From contig NZ_FUZU01000001.1 in NCBI RefSeq assembly GCF_900167975.1, positions 2,501,321 to 2,565,320 of the forward strand: a stretch of DNA of 64,000 nt, written 5' to 3'. Position numbers and translations under genes: made by a program. Under the pieces are notes generated by a model, which was not told the DNA's origin, searched no databases, and worked only from the letters and a program-made list of their open reading frames with translations. Every line of letters starts with the position of its first letter. Within the stretch, counting starts at the first letter, position 1. This DNA is from Ohtaekwangia koreensis (GTDB lineage: Bacteria > Bacteroidota > Bacteroidia > Cytophagales > Cyclobacteriaceae). This document shows, piece by piece, positions 45,901-53,885 of the stretch.

Positions 45901-46485
45901 GTGAATTCATCGGGCTCTCATGACGTATACATTCGGAAAGTAGCAGCATGCTTTGCATGGATAATCGTGATCCATGTTCTGGCATGTATCTACTTTACGA
46001 TAACGCCTAAATACTATCCGCTTCATCGCACCGCTATAGCTCTACTGTACAAGCGTGTTTTTTTGATTGGTCCCTTTTATACCGAACATCGGATCAGTAT
46101 TTCTCCAAGCCTATATATACGTTACAAAGAGAGCGTAGGGGAGTGGTCCCCATTTGTAGACTACGGAGCCGATTTGCATCGCCAATATTATAACGCTCCC
46201 TGGCAATACGACAAGCTCAAGCAGGATGATTTAATGCGTCACTTTATGCGTGAAGCTTTTAATACGAAGTGGAAGCATTCGCATGATCCTGCTGAAGTAA
46301 GCAATACTAAACAGTTCTGTACGCTAAGTGCATTTGTTACTGATGGGTTAATTGGTAAGGAGAATGTTGATTCGATACATCTCATCTATAGCTTCTCTGC
46401 ATTTTCATCAGAGCAATCTGCTTTCAAAGTAGATACGGTTTGGAATATAACATTTAATCCAAAGCAGATCTGTGACATACGATAG
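45901..46485 (+). CDS. membrane-anchored protein of unknown function
   Basis: 194 residues from a GTG start, with one N-terminal hydrophobic helix (about 15-33) and a soluble remainder including QYYNAPWQYDKLKQDDL. No family is recognised. Its last 14 bases overlap the start of the next membrane protein in another frame, so the two are coupled. Such a small protein beside an HTTM-like protein recurs in Bacteroidota, which suggests they work together. Confidence 0.65.
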   Translation: MNSSGSHDVYIRKVAACFAWIIVIHVLACIYFTITPKYYPLHRTAIALLYKRVFLIGPFYTEHRISISPSLYIRYKESVGEWSPFVDYGADLHRQYYNAPWQYDKLKQDDLMRHFMREAFNTKWKHSHDPAEVSNTKQFCTLSAFVTDGLIGKENVDSIHLIYSFSAFSSEQSAFKVDTVWNITFNPKQICDIR

Positions 46486-47335
46486 GCTCATCGCATGGTT
46501 GTCGTCCGGCTTTCAGAATCCGAGAGCAGTCACTGTTTTTTGTAAAGCAGTGCTCATATTAACCTTGCTCCGAATATTATTTTTGTGGAATGCTTCGCTT
46601 GTCATGGTGAAGTATCATTATCTTTCCACGCCACGTTCGTGGCCCGGTAAGATTGTGTTTGCTCCTTCGGTGCTGGCAGGTGATCATCTTTCGCTGGTAT
46701 ATATATTCTTCATTACACTGATCATCATCGGAATCTTTATACCCTGGAATTATTTATCAGGGGCGATTTTTTTCTGGATCACGCTCAACCTATACCGTAT
46801 TACCATGCCCTTGACGAATGGTGCCGACCAGGTTCAGATTGCGCTTGCAGGTTGTATGATTTTCATGGTTTCGACTCCGTATTTTAAAACTGCCAAAATG
46901 ATGGCATGGCAAACCGTTGTTTTCAATGCATCTGTTTTGGCAACGCAGCTTATTATAGTCTTTGTTTATTTTATTTCGGGATGGGATAAACTTATGACGG
47001 ATTCATGGCGTACGGGCGATGCGTTTTTAATGATCTCCAACCTGCAGCATCTCATCAACCCATTTTTTAAAGACCTTCTTACTAACCCTATTTTAAATAT
47101 AGTACTTGCGTGGATTACGATATTGTTTGAGCTTACTTTCGTTGTATTCGTATGGTTCAGAAGTACGCGAATGTTTACGCTTATAGCAGGTATACTTTTT
47201 CATTTCACGATCGCTATCGTACTGAACCTTCCCGAGTTCGCGCTCATGATGAGCGTATCATACCTGGTGTTTTTGAAAGACTCAGCCTATATATTTTTAG
47301 AGAATGTATTTATAGGAAAACAGGTAGAATCTTAA
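46472..47335 (+). CDS. HTTM-like polytopic membrane protein
   Basis: 287 residues with a GTG start overlapping the upstream gene. About six to seven hydrophobic helices are visible, and the pattern LYRITMPLTNGADQVQIALAG and FISGWDKLMTDSWRTGDAF recalls HTTM (vitamin-K-dependent carboxylase-like) proteins in which W-x-K-L and a following charged loop are conserved. Family function in bacteria is mostly unknown. Its partner is probably the overlapping upstream gene product. Confidence 0.65.
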   Translation: MTYDRLIAWLSSGFQNPRAVTVFCKAVLILTLLRILFLWNASLVMVKYHYLSTPRSWPGKIVFAPSVLAGDHLSLVYIFFITLIIIGIFIPWNYLSGAIFFWITLNLYRITMPLTNGADQVQIALAGCMIFMVSTPYFKTAKMMAWQTVVFNASVLATQLIIVFVYFISGWDKLMTDSWRTGDAFLMISNLQHLINPFFKDLLTNPILNIVLAWITILFELTFVVFVWFRSTRMFTLIAGILFHFTIAIVLNLPEFALMMSVSYLVFLKDSAYIFLENVFIGKQVES

Positions 47336-47878
47336 TTGATAGAGAAGTGGGCGCGGCGATTGTTTTGTGAAACACCATAATCGTTGTGTGTTCGTCATGT
47401 ACAAAATCCTGCGTTGAAAAGTTTGAATAGGCATTTAATGTGGGAATGAATGTAGAATGCTTTATTCTTAATATAACAAGTAATGTAGGATGGTTCTCCT
47501 GTAATGTTTAAAGGCAGAATCAATATTTATGTCATCCGAGTCTTGCCAGCGTAAAAATACCGCGTTAATCGATAGTTTTATTTTTCCTTCAAGGAGCAGT
47601 GTCTTGGGGCATCTCAAAAATAGTGTGATGCTTTAATATATAGTTGTTTCCATACGCAGTGCTCTTAAGGTATATATCGAGCATCCTTTACGTATTTCTG
47701 CTAAGTATAAATACGGATGCTCCTCTGTGGAATTAACCTGAATAATTTATTGGTTAACAATAACTTCATTTGCGTTACTAAATGTGAATGATTGGTATCT
47801 GTATATTTTATACATATCCAATCATCATGTCAGGTGTATTGTTTGTTTTTGAGATTATATCATCAATAGTAAATACGT
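47336..47878. other. non-coding region upstream of the first YfiR/TonB unit
   Basis: AT-rich, no supported gene. It holds a hairpin GAGCATCC / GGATGCTC (47679-47722) with inner GTATTT / AAATAC pairs, and an imperfect palindrome GATTGG...CCAATC at 47790-47823. The first 14 bases of that palindrome (GATTGGTATCTGTA) recur at 53573-53586 upstream of the paralogous TonB receptor. Confidence 0.55.
47790..47823 (+). promoter_or_regulatory. putative regulatory palindrome shared with 53573
   Basis: GATTGG (47790-47795) and CCAATC (47818-47823) flank complementary TGTATA / TATACA arms. It lies 55 bases before the yfiR-like ATG. The 14-mer GATTGGTATCTGTA is repeated exactly at 53573-53586. Confidence 0.45.
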
Positions 47879-48382
47879 ATGAAGTCACAAACAGAAAAAG
47901 TATGCAGAGTGATGCTCACACTTTTATTACTCATGCCGTTAGCCGCGTCTGCTCAGAATGAGAAATTCCAGGCAATTTTCCTTTACAAATTTATTGACAA
48001 CGTTAATTGGCCGGATTCAAAAAGAAATCTCCGTATAGGTATCATTGGAAACACAGAAGTATTAGAGGAATTTCAAAAAATTCTGAAGGTACGGTCCACC
48101 GCGAATCTCACCGCTCAAAAAATCTCAGTATCAGAAGTGGCGACCTGTGATGTGATTTATATACCGCAATCACACAGCTCTATTTTTAACAAAGTTATGG
48201 AGTATACTAAGTCCAAAAGTATACTGATCGTAACCGAAGAAACCGATTTTGTGAAGAAGGGTGCTGGCATTAGCTTCTTGCAAGAAGAAGATAAGCTGGG
48301 GTTCATTGTCAATAAACATGCGTTGGATGCGAAGGGTTTAAAGGTGTCGACTTTACTGCTGACCCTGGGCAAAGAAATCTGA
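47879..48382 (+). CDS. YfiR-family (DUF4154) periplasmic protein, copy A
   Basis: 167 residues: signal peptide (MLTLLLLMPLAASAQ), then EKFQAIFLYKFIDNVNWP, LRIGIIGNTEVLEEF, ATCDVIYIPQSH, SILIVTEETDFVKKGAGISF and a C-terminal VSTLLLTLGKEI. Clearly paralogous to the protein at 50702-51205 (shared EKFQAIFLYKFI, ATCD, KSILIVTE). It lacks the disulfide Cys pairs described for Pseudomonas YfiR. It stands 43 bases before a TonB-dependent receptor, probably in the same operon, so an envelope sensing or transport accessory role is likely. Confidence 0.88.
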   Translation: MKSQTEKVCRVMLTLLLLMPLAASAQNEKFQAIFLYKFIDNVNWPDSKRNLRIGIIGNTEVLEEFQKILKVRSTANLTAQKISVSEVATCDVIYIPQSHSSIFNKVMEYTKSKSILIVTEETDFVKKGAGISFLQEEDKLGFIVNKHALDAKGLKVSTLLLTLGKEI

Positions 48383-48425
48383 TTGCATCATTATCCATTA
48401 TAGAATTTCCATTTATATATTGTCT

Positions 48426-50624
48426 ATGAAACAACTCTACATTGTTTTCTGTCGAAAAGTATTTATTCTTCCTATACTATGCCTTTTTGTTTTAAGCGGG
48501 CCGGCTTTAGTAGCACAAGAGAATGTTGAGAAAGAAGACGCTTTTGATCAGGAGTTATATGACATGTCTCTGGAAGATCTTCTGCATGTAAAAATAGTGA
48601 CGGCCTCCAAGTCAGAAGAGACCGTGCGCGATGCACCTGCCGTAGTCTCTATCGTAACAGCCAAGGAAATTGAATCGTATGGAGCTGCTAGCCTTGCCGA
48701 AGTGCTTGATCGCGTAGCAGGACTATATATGACTGGTTCGTTTTTGCTGACAAACAATATGCCTACCATACGAGGAGAGACCAATGCAGTTTGGTCTACC
48801 AAAGTATTGGTGTTGATCAATGGTCGTCCTTATAGAGATAGTTACCTGGGAGGAAATCAGGTTGAGGTTTTTAATGCTTACCCGCCCGATGCTGTTGAGC
48901 GAGTTGAAGTGATACGTGGCCCCGGGTCTGTACTATACGGAACGAATGCTTTTACAGGTGTAATCAATGTGATTCTTAAGAAATCAACCAAAAATAATTT
49001 TCGAACTACTACGTGTTACGGAAGCTTCAATACCAGGCAAACCGAAATTTCTGCTGGTGTAAAGCACAATGATCTTGTAGTAGATGCGAGTATAAATTTT
49101 TACAATACCGATGGATGGAAATTTACAGCCAGAGATGAGAACGCAATCATCAGAAGCAAGACCAAGCCGGTTTATGATTCTATTATCAATCCTGCCCGTA
49201 CAATTTATTTAGACCGTACCGGTCTGGGTGCAGTTATAAGCAGCTCGTATAAAGGATTTACGCTGAATACCTTTTACGGCTATACCCGCGCTCAGCCTAT
49301 GTCTAATGCAGCGCAGTGGCTTATTCCAGTAAATGGTGGTCCTAATGCAACACCAATTGCATTTGAAGTATATACCAGCAAACTGTTTGCTGACTTGGGG
49401 TATAGCAAAGATATCACGCCATATTACTCTACAGCCATTAACGTAACTTTTAACCGAACGGCATTTGATATCTCACGTGCTGATTTTAAAAATAAGCCAG
49501 TCATTACATTGAGTAATGATGTTTTAACAGAATGGTCAAATATTTTGAAATTCCGTAAAAACTTAAAAGCTATCGTTGGGTTGGTGATGAATAATCAACG
49601 AGGGAATGCATCGGATAAAACAAAAAACGCGGATGGCACAGCATTTTCAAACAACAGAGAATTTGTGAATTCCGATGGATATTACTTCGTGCCGGATTGG
49701 AATGAAACCTGGTATAGTGGATATGCGCAACTTGCTTATTCTCCATTTAAACTTCTGAAAATTGTAGCTGGTGGGCAGGCCAACAAAGTTACTGGCGTTG
49801 ATATGAAATATAGTCCGCGACTGGCTGCTGTTTTACAAACTAAATCGGGCTTTGGTGGTAAATTACTGTATGGTAGTGCTTTCCGTTCGGCAACTCCGGG
49901 TGGCGAAAAAGCCATTGACGTAACAGGGGTGATTCGTGGTAATCCCAATCTGTTGCCGGAAGTAGTGAACACTTCTGAGATTCAATTTTTTTTAGTGAAG
50001 AAGAAATTTGAGGCATCTATCAATTATTTCTATAGCGATCAATCGAATAAGATTGTACGGACGTCCACTGCCGATCCGGTAAATGAAATTCCAAATACAC
50101 CACAGTTTGTAAACAGAGGCAGCCAGACTTCTCGCGGTATAGAGGCGGAAACTAAATTTTACATTTCTTCACGATGGAGTACCCTGGCATCTTTTGCATC
50201 CCAGACAAGTAAAAATGATTTAGGGTATAAAGATTATTCCGGCACGCCTTTATATATGGCGAAGCTCGGTATAGATTATAAAAATAGTCGTGGTTTGCAG
50301 GTTGGTGTTTTTAATTCATTTTATAGTAAAGGAGGAAATATACGGGCTAAGTTTTCTTCGGAAAATGTGCCGAGCAATTTTGCAGGTATTCCAACGGATG
50401 CGAACCCCAAAATGAAAACAATAAACTTCCTGACAGCAAATGTGAGGTTGTCTCTTCCCGAGTTTCTGGAGAAACCAGACATGCCGGATATAACTTTATT
50501 CTGCTATGGTGTTAACCTCTTGGATCAACAAGTTTACTATCCTGAGTTTTCGCGTAGAAATATAAATACATATCCGGGAAGAGCTGGATTTAATATTCAC
50601 ACAGGAATTACAGTAAAGATGTAG
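48426..50624 (+). CDS. TonB-dependent receptor, copy A
   Basis: The ATG at 48426 gives 732 residues (TTG six bases upstream is possible). Signal peptide, then a short N-terminal extension with LYDMSLEDLLHVKIVTASKS, a plug domain (RDAPAVVSIVTAKEIESYGA, IRGPGSVLYGTNAFTGVINV) and a beta-barrel ending NIHTGITVKM. No carboxypeptidase-like domain is present. It is a close paralog of the receptor at 53886 (for example both have YGSAFRSATPGGEKAID). The LYDMSLEDLL start resembles siderophore/vitamin-type receptors rather than SusC. A terminator follows. Confidence 0.93.
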   Translation: MKQLYIVFCRKVFILPILCLFVLSGPALVAQENVEKEDAFDQELYDMSLEDLLHVKIVTASKSEETVRDAPAVVSIVTAKEIESYGAASLAEVLDRVAGLYMTGSFLLTNNMPTIRGETNAVWSTKVLVLINGRPYRDSYLGGNQVEVFNAYPPDAVERVEVIRGPGSVLYGTNAFTGVINVILKKSTKNNFRTTTCYGSFNTRQTEISAGVKHNDLVVDASINFYNTDGWKFTARDENAIIRSKTKPVYDSIINPARTIYLDRTGLGAVISSSYKGFTLNTFYGYTRAQPMSNAAQWLIPVNGGPNATPIAFEVYTSKLFADLGYSKDITPYYSTAINVTFNRTAFDISRADFKNKPVITLSNDVLTEWSNILKFRKNLKAIVGLVMNNQRGNASDKTKNADGTAFSNNREFVNSDGYYFVPDWNETWYSGYAQLAYSPFKLLKIVAGGQANKVTGVDMKYSPRLAAVLQTKSGFGGKLLYGSAFRSATPGGEKAIDVTGVIRGNPNLLPEVVNTSEIQFFLVKKKFEASINYFYSDQSNKIVRTSTADPVNEIPNTPQFVNRGSQTSRGIEAETKFYISSRWSTLASFASQTSKNDLGYKDYSGTPLYMAKLGIDYKNSRGLQVGVFNSFYSKGGNIRAKFSSENVPSNFAGIPTDANPKMKTINFLTANVRLSLPEFLEKPDMPDITLFCYGVNLLDQQVYYPEFSRRNINTYPGRAGFNIHTGITVKM

Positions 50625-50633
50625 TATCACTAG

Positions 50634-50675
50634 ACAGTGTCGGTTGGTTAAATGGCCGGCACTGTTTCTTTTTTT
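50634..50675 (+). terminator. terminator of TonB receptor A
   Basis: ACAGTGTCGG (50634-50643) pairs with CCGGCACTGT (50656-50665; one G-T pair), followed by TTCTTTTTTT. Confidence 0.82.
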
Positions 50676-50701
50676 GTACTGTCGAACGGCATAGGTGTAT
50701 A

Positions 50702-51205
50702 TTATATCTGTTGGCTCAGATTGAGCAACGTGCTTGACACCCGGAGGCTACGCAGATCAAGCGTTGATTTATTTACTGCAAATCCGAGCTTGTTCTTCTC
50801 TCTTTGAAAACTGATACAGGCACCTTTCTTGGTAAGACCAGGAGCCTCGGTAACAATCAGTATACTTTTCCTGCTGGTGTTCTCCATGATGGTATTGAAC
50901 ATTGAATTTTGCTTCTCGGGCAGGAACACGATGTCGCAGGTAGCCGCTTCTGCCGATGTAATTTTCTTTACCGAGATTGTACTGTTGTTACGGCTTTGCA
51001 GTATTTTCTCAAACTCATCTTGCACAGGGGATTTTCCCACGATGCCTACCACTAAATTTTTCCTCACGTCAGGCCAGTTTATGTTCTCTATGAACTTATA
51101 GAGAAAGATCGCCTGAAACTTTTCGTCCTGTGCCTCCGATATTTTCGGTATAAAAAGTAAGAGCAGAAAGAAAAGGACTGTTGTTTTTTTTACGAACACG
51201 TTCAT
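50702..51205 (-). CDS. YfiR-family (DUF4154) periplasmic protein, copy B
   Basis: 167 residues, same length as copy A and alike throughout: EKFQAIFLYKFIENINWP, LVVGIVGKSPVQDEF, ATCDIVFLPEKQ, KSILIVTEAPGL. Signal peptide about 1-25. It faces copy A's receptor (converging) and diverges from the TPR-HTH regulator across 358 bases. The arrangement suggests duplication of a YfiR-receptor unit followed by inversion. Confidence 0.88.
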   Translation of the reverse strand: MNVFVKKTTVLFFLLLLFIPKISEAQDEKFQAIFLYKFIENINWPDVRKNLVVGIVGKSPVQDEFEKILQSRNNSTISVKKITSAEAATCDIVFLPEKQNSMFNTIMENTSRKSILIVTEAPGLTKKGACISFQREKNKLGFAVNKSTLDLRSLRVSSTLLNLSQQI

Positions 51206-51563
51206 TGATTAATTTTTTGTTACTACCAATTAATGGATGCTGAGCAGCAAATACCGGATTTAGCACAATGATCACACAGCGATACTGCATAAACTAAGTG
51301 AAGTGATGCTCTCGCAACTATGTTCAAAGAAATAGAGTTTGTAGCTGGTCTTTTATAGAATGAGCGCTACAAAATGGTTACTATAAAAAGGCATAAGAGA
51401 GAGAGAGTTTTTTATACCGCAGTTGGAGGAGTGACAACATGGTAACAGACATTCGCAATTGAATTAAGAAGGTATACATGCCGTATCTCTATACACTTGT
51501 ACTGTTTCTTAATAAATACAAAAAAATAGCACCTATGGTAAGGCATACCTTTGATATCAATTT
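51206..51563. other. divergent intergenic region
   Basis: AT-rich, with a short (GA) run near 51395 and no gene. On the plus strand TACCTTTG (51546-51553) matches the -7 consensus but is only ten bases before the regulator ATG and lacks a TTG at the normal distance. Confidence 0.4.
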
Positions 51564-53135
51564 ATGACCCTCGGTAGAATATATATCCTATTAACGTTGT
51601 CGCTGTATGCTTCATTCTTTGTTGTGCAGGCTCAGAACAGGACGATCGATAGTCTTACAGCAGTTCTTCAAACTGTTCCCGATGACACTAATAGGGTGAA
51701 TTGTCTTATTGATTTATGCTATGCCTACGGTGAGACAGATATAAACAAGATGCTTGAAACAGCGCATGAGGCATTGGCATGCGCGAAACGGAATAATTTC
51801 GAGAAAGGTATGTCGGATGCCTACGGGTTACTGGGTTCAGCTTATGCAGACGCAGGAAACGAACGTAAAGCCGTTGAATTCTATTTGGAGTCGCTACGCA
51901 TCGCAGAAAAGCGAAATGATTTAAAGTTGATGGCCATTAATTATCATGACCTAGGCTCTTCATACCAAACCGAAGGTAAATATGACGCAGCTATTCAATA
52001 CTATCAAAAAGCAATAGCCATTTGGAAGCAAACCGGGAATAAGAGAGGACCGGTTACAGTCATGTACAACACAGGGTATGTCTACCAGCAACAAGGCAAA
52101 GATTCCCTTGCATTGTCGTACTATCATGAAACTGTAAAGCAAGGCAGTAAGATAAATAATCACTATCCTGTACTGTTGTCCATGATCAATATGAGTGGTC
52201 TTTATTTGAAGCAAAAAGACTACGGGAAGGCTCATGAATATATAGAGAAAGCTTTACAGTTTGCGGCCAATAAAGAAAATACAAATGTACTTTCTGAGAT
52301 ATATGGTGTTTATAGTGAAATATATGCAGCGGAAGGCCGGCTGGAAAAGGCAAAGGAAATGGCCGAGAAAGGATTGACTCTGGCGAAACAATACAATATA
52401 AAGCTATATATCTCACAAAACTATAAACGTCTTGCCGATATACATCATTCCCTTGGTAATTCTGAAAAGGCGTATGATTTTTTGTCATCGTATGCTGCAT
52501 TGAACGATAGTGTTAAGAGTGAATCCAATCAAGCTGCCATGGATAAGATGGTGCATAGCTACGAATTGGAAAAGAAGGATATAGAGCTCGCAGCACAAGT
52601 GCAGCAATATGAGTCGGGTATATTTCGGAGAAATGCATTTATAGGATTACTGATCTGTTTGTTGCTGTTGGCGTTTTTACTGTATAATAGAACAAAATTA
52701 ATATTGTCTTCCAGACAACACCAGCTAAAACACTACACACAAAGACTGCTTGAGAAATCAAAAATTATATCCAGCATTACGGAGGAACTGGAAGCATTGA
52801 AAAGTAACGCGACAGCCGTTGATGAGAACATGGAAAAGTTCGGAAAAATACTTCATCTGAAAATTCATACTGAAGATGAGTGGGAGAATTTTAAAAAAGC
52901 ATTTGACGAAGTGTATCCCAGTTTTTTTAATAACCTCCGCTACAAGTATCCCGGTATCACGGCAGCTGAACTCAGGCTTGCTGCCATAACGAAGCTGAAT
53001 TTGTCAATTAAAGAGGCTGCCTCTATGCTCGGTATCTCGGCGGAAAGTGTAAAACAATCGCGTTATCGCCTCAAGAAAAGAATAGGTGTTCCGGAAGACT
53101 CTTCGTTGAAAGAGTTTTTAGAAGTCACCCGGTAA
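51564..53135 (+). CDS. TPR-repeat transmembrane regulator with LuxR-like HTH
   Basis: 523 residues: signal peptide (about 1-23), then a string of six or seven TPR repeats (NERKAVEFYLESLRIAEKRN, GKYDAAIQYYQKAIAIWKQ, KDYGKAHEYIEKALQF), one membrane helix (about 354-372), a coiled-coil (LEKSKIISSITEELEALKSN) and a C-terminal HTH of the LuxR-like Bacteroidota kind (KYPGITAAELRLAAITKLNL, SIKEAASMLGISAESVKQSR). It should sense something in the periplasm through the TPR part and act on DNA directly. The flanking YfiR and TonB genes are the likely targets. Confidence 0.9.
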   Translation: MTLGRIYILLTLSLYASFFVVQAQNRTIDSLTAVLQTVPDDTNRVNCLIDLCYAYGETDINKMLETAHEALACAKRNNFEKGMSDAYGLLGSAYADAGNERKAVEFYLESLRIAEKRNDLKLMAINYHDLGSSYQTEGKYDAAIQYYQKAIAIWKQTGNKRGPVTVMYNTGYVYQQQGKDSLALSYYHETVKQGSKINNHYPVLLSMINMSGLYLKQKDYGKAHEYIEKALQFAANKENTNVLSEIYGVYSEIYAAEGRLEKAKEMAEKGLTLAKQYNIKLYISQNYKRLADIHHSLGNSEKAYDFLSSYAALNDSVKSESNQAAMDKMVHSYELEKKDIELAAQVQQYESGIFRRNAFIGLLICLLLLAFLLYNRTKLILSSRQHQLKHYTQRLLEKSKIISSITEELEALKSNATAVDENMEKFGKILHLKIHTEDEWENFKKAFDEVYPSFFNNLRYKYPGITAAELRLAAITKLNLSIKEAASMLGISAESVKQSRYRLKKRIGVPEDSSLKEFLEVTR

Positions 53136-53885
53136 ATATACTATATTTAAGTATACATTTTTTTTAGTTAATCAGACTGGCTGGCATAAGTAAGGTGTCT
53201 GGTACACGAAGCGGGTATCCCGCATAAATCAATAGACATCAAGTTGCAAAGGACACTGCCCCGATACAGGGAGCAGGATAGCTGTGTTTGCAGTTACCTG
53301 TAATGTAATTATCAAATCGATTGATGTATATCTTGTCATATTTTTGACTCTGAACGAAGTCGGGTTCATTGTAATTCTTTATCAGGATGTATTCCGTTAT
53401 GATGTAGTTGCATGCCCGTTCTACACATGTTAGTTAATAACGCATCTGTCATTTTTAGAGGTATATAAATGCGGTCTTGTTTTCATTGCCGACTGCTGAC
53501 TAATCTTTTGTTATGTATATGGCGTATACTGAGATAACCAATTAAGGGTGGGTTATTATTTCGGTTGCCATGGATTGGTATCTGTAATTTTTTAGCGAAT
53601 TCTTTTAATGATCGATTTTTTTATACCAAATGATATAGGATATGTCGTGATGAAACAGTGCATTTATGCGGTAGACTGAGCTGGTGCCGGATTCTGAGAT
53701 GTGCTTCGTTACCTTTGCCGGTATAATGTTTGGATAATATATACTCAGGGAGGGCGATTTGATAAGTAATGGTCAAATCAATTGGCGGATTGCTTTTGTA
53801 TCAGGCAACATGTCTAGGGGTGAGTAATTGATATCTCTGTGAACTGAACCGTAATCGCACTGTTTTATTAACACTATATATAAAT
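53136..53885. other. 750-base non-coding region before TonB receptor B
   Basis: No supported gene and no clear structured RNA. It contains the 14-mer GATTGGTATCTGTA (53573-53586) shared with the region before YfiR copy A, and a TACCTTTG box (53710-53717) that would give a leader of about 160 bases. The length suggests a lost gene (perhaps a third YfiR) or a long regulated leader. Confidence 0.5.

Noticed and set aside
51390..51412. Short GA microsatellite
   Set aside because: Only about five repeat units in non-coding sequence; no reason to expect phase variation.
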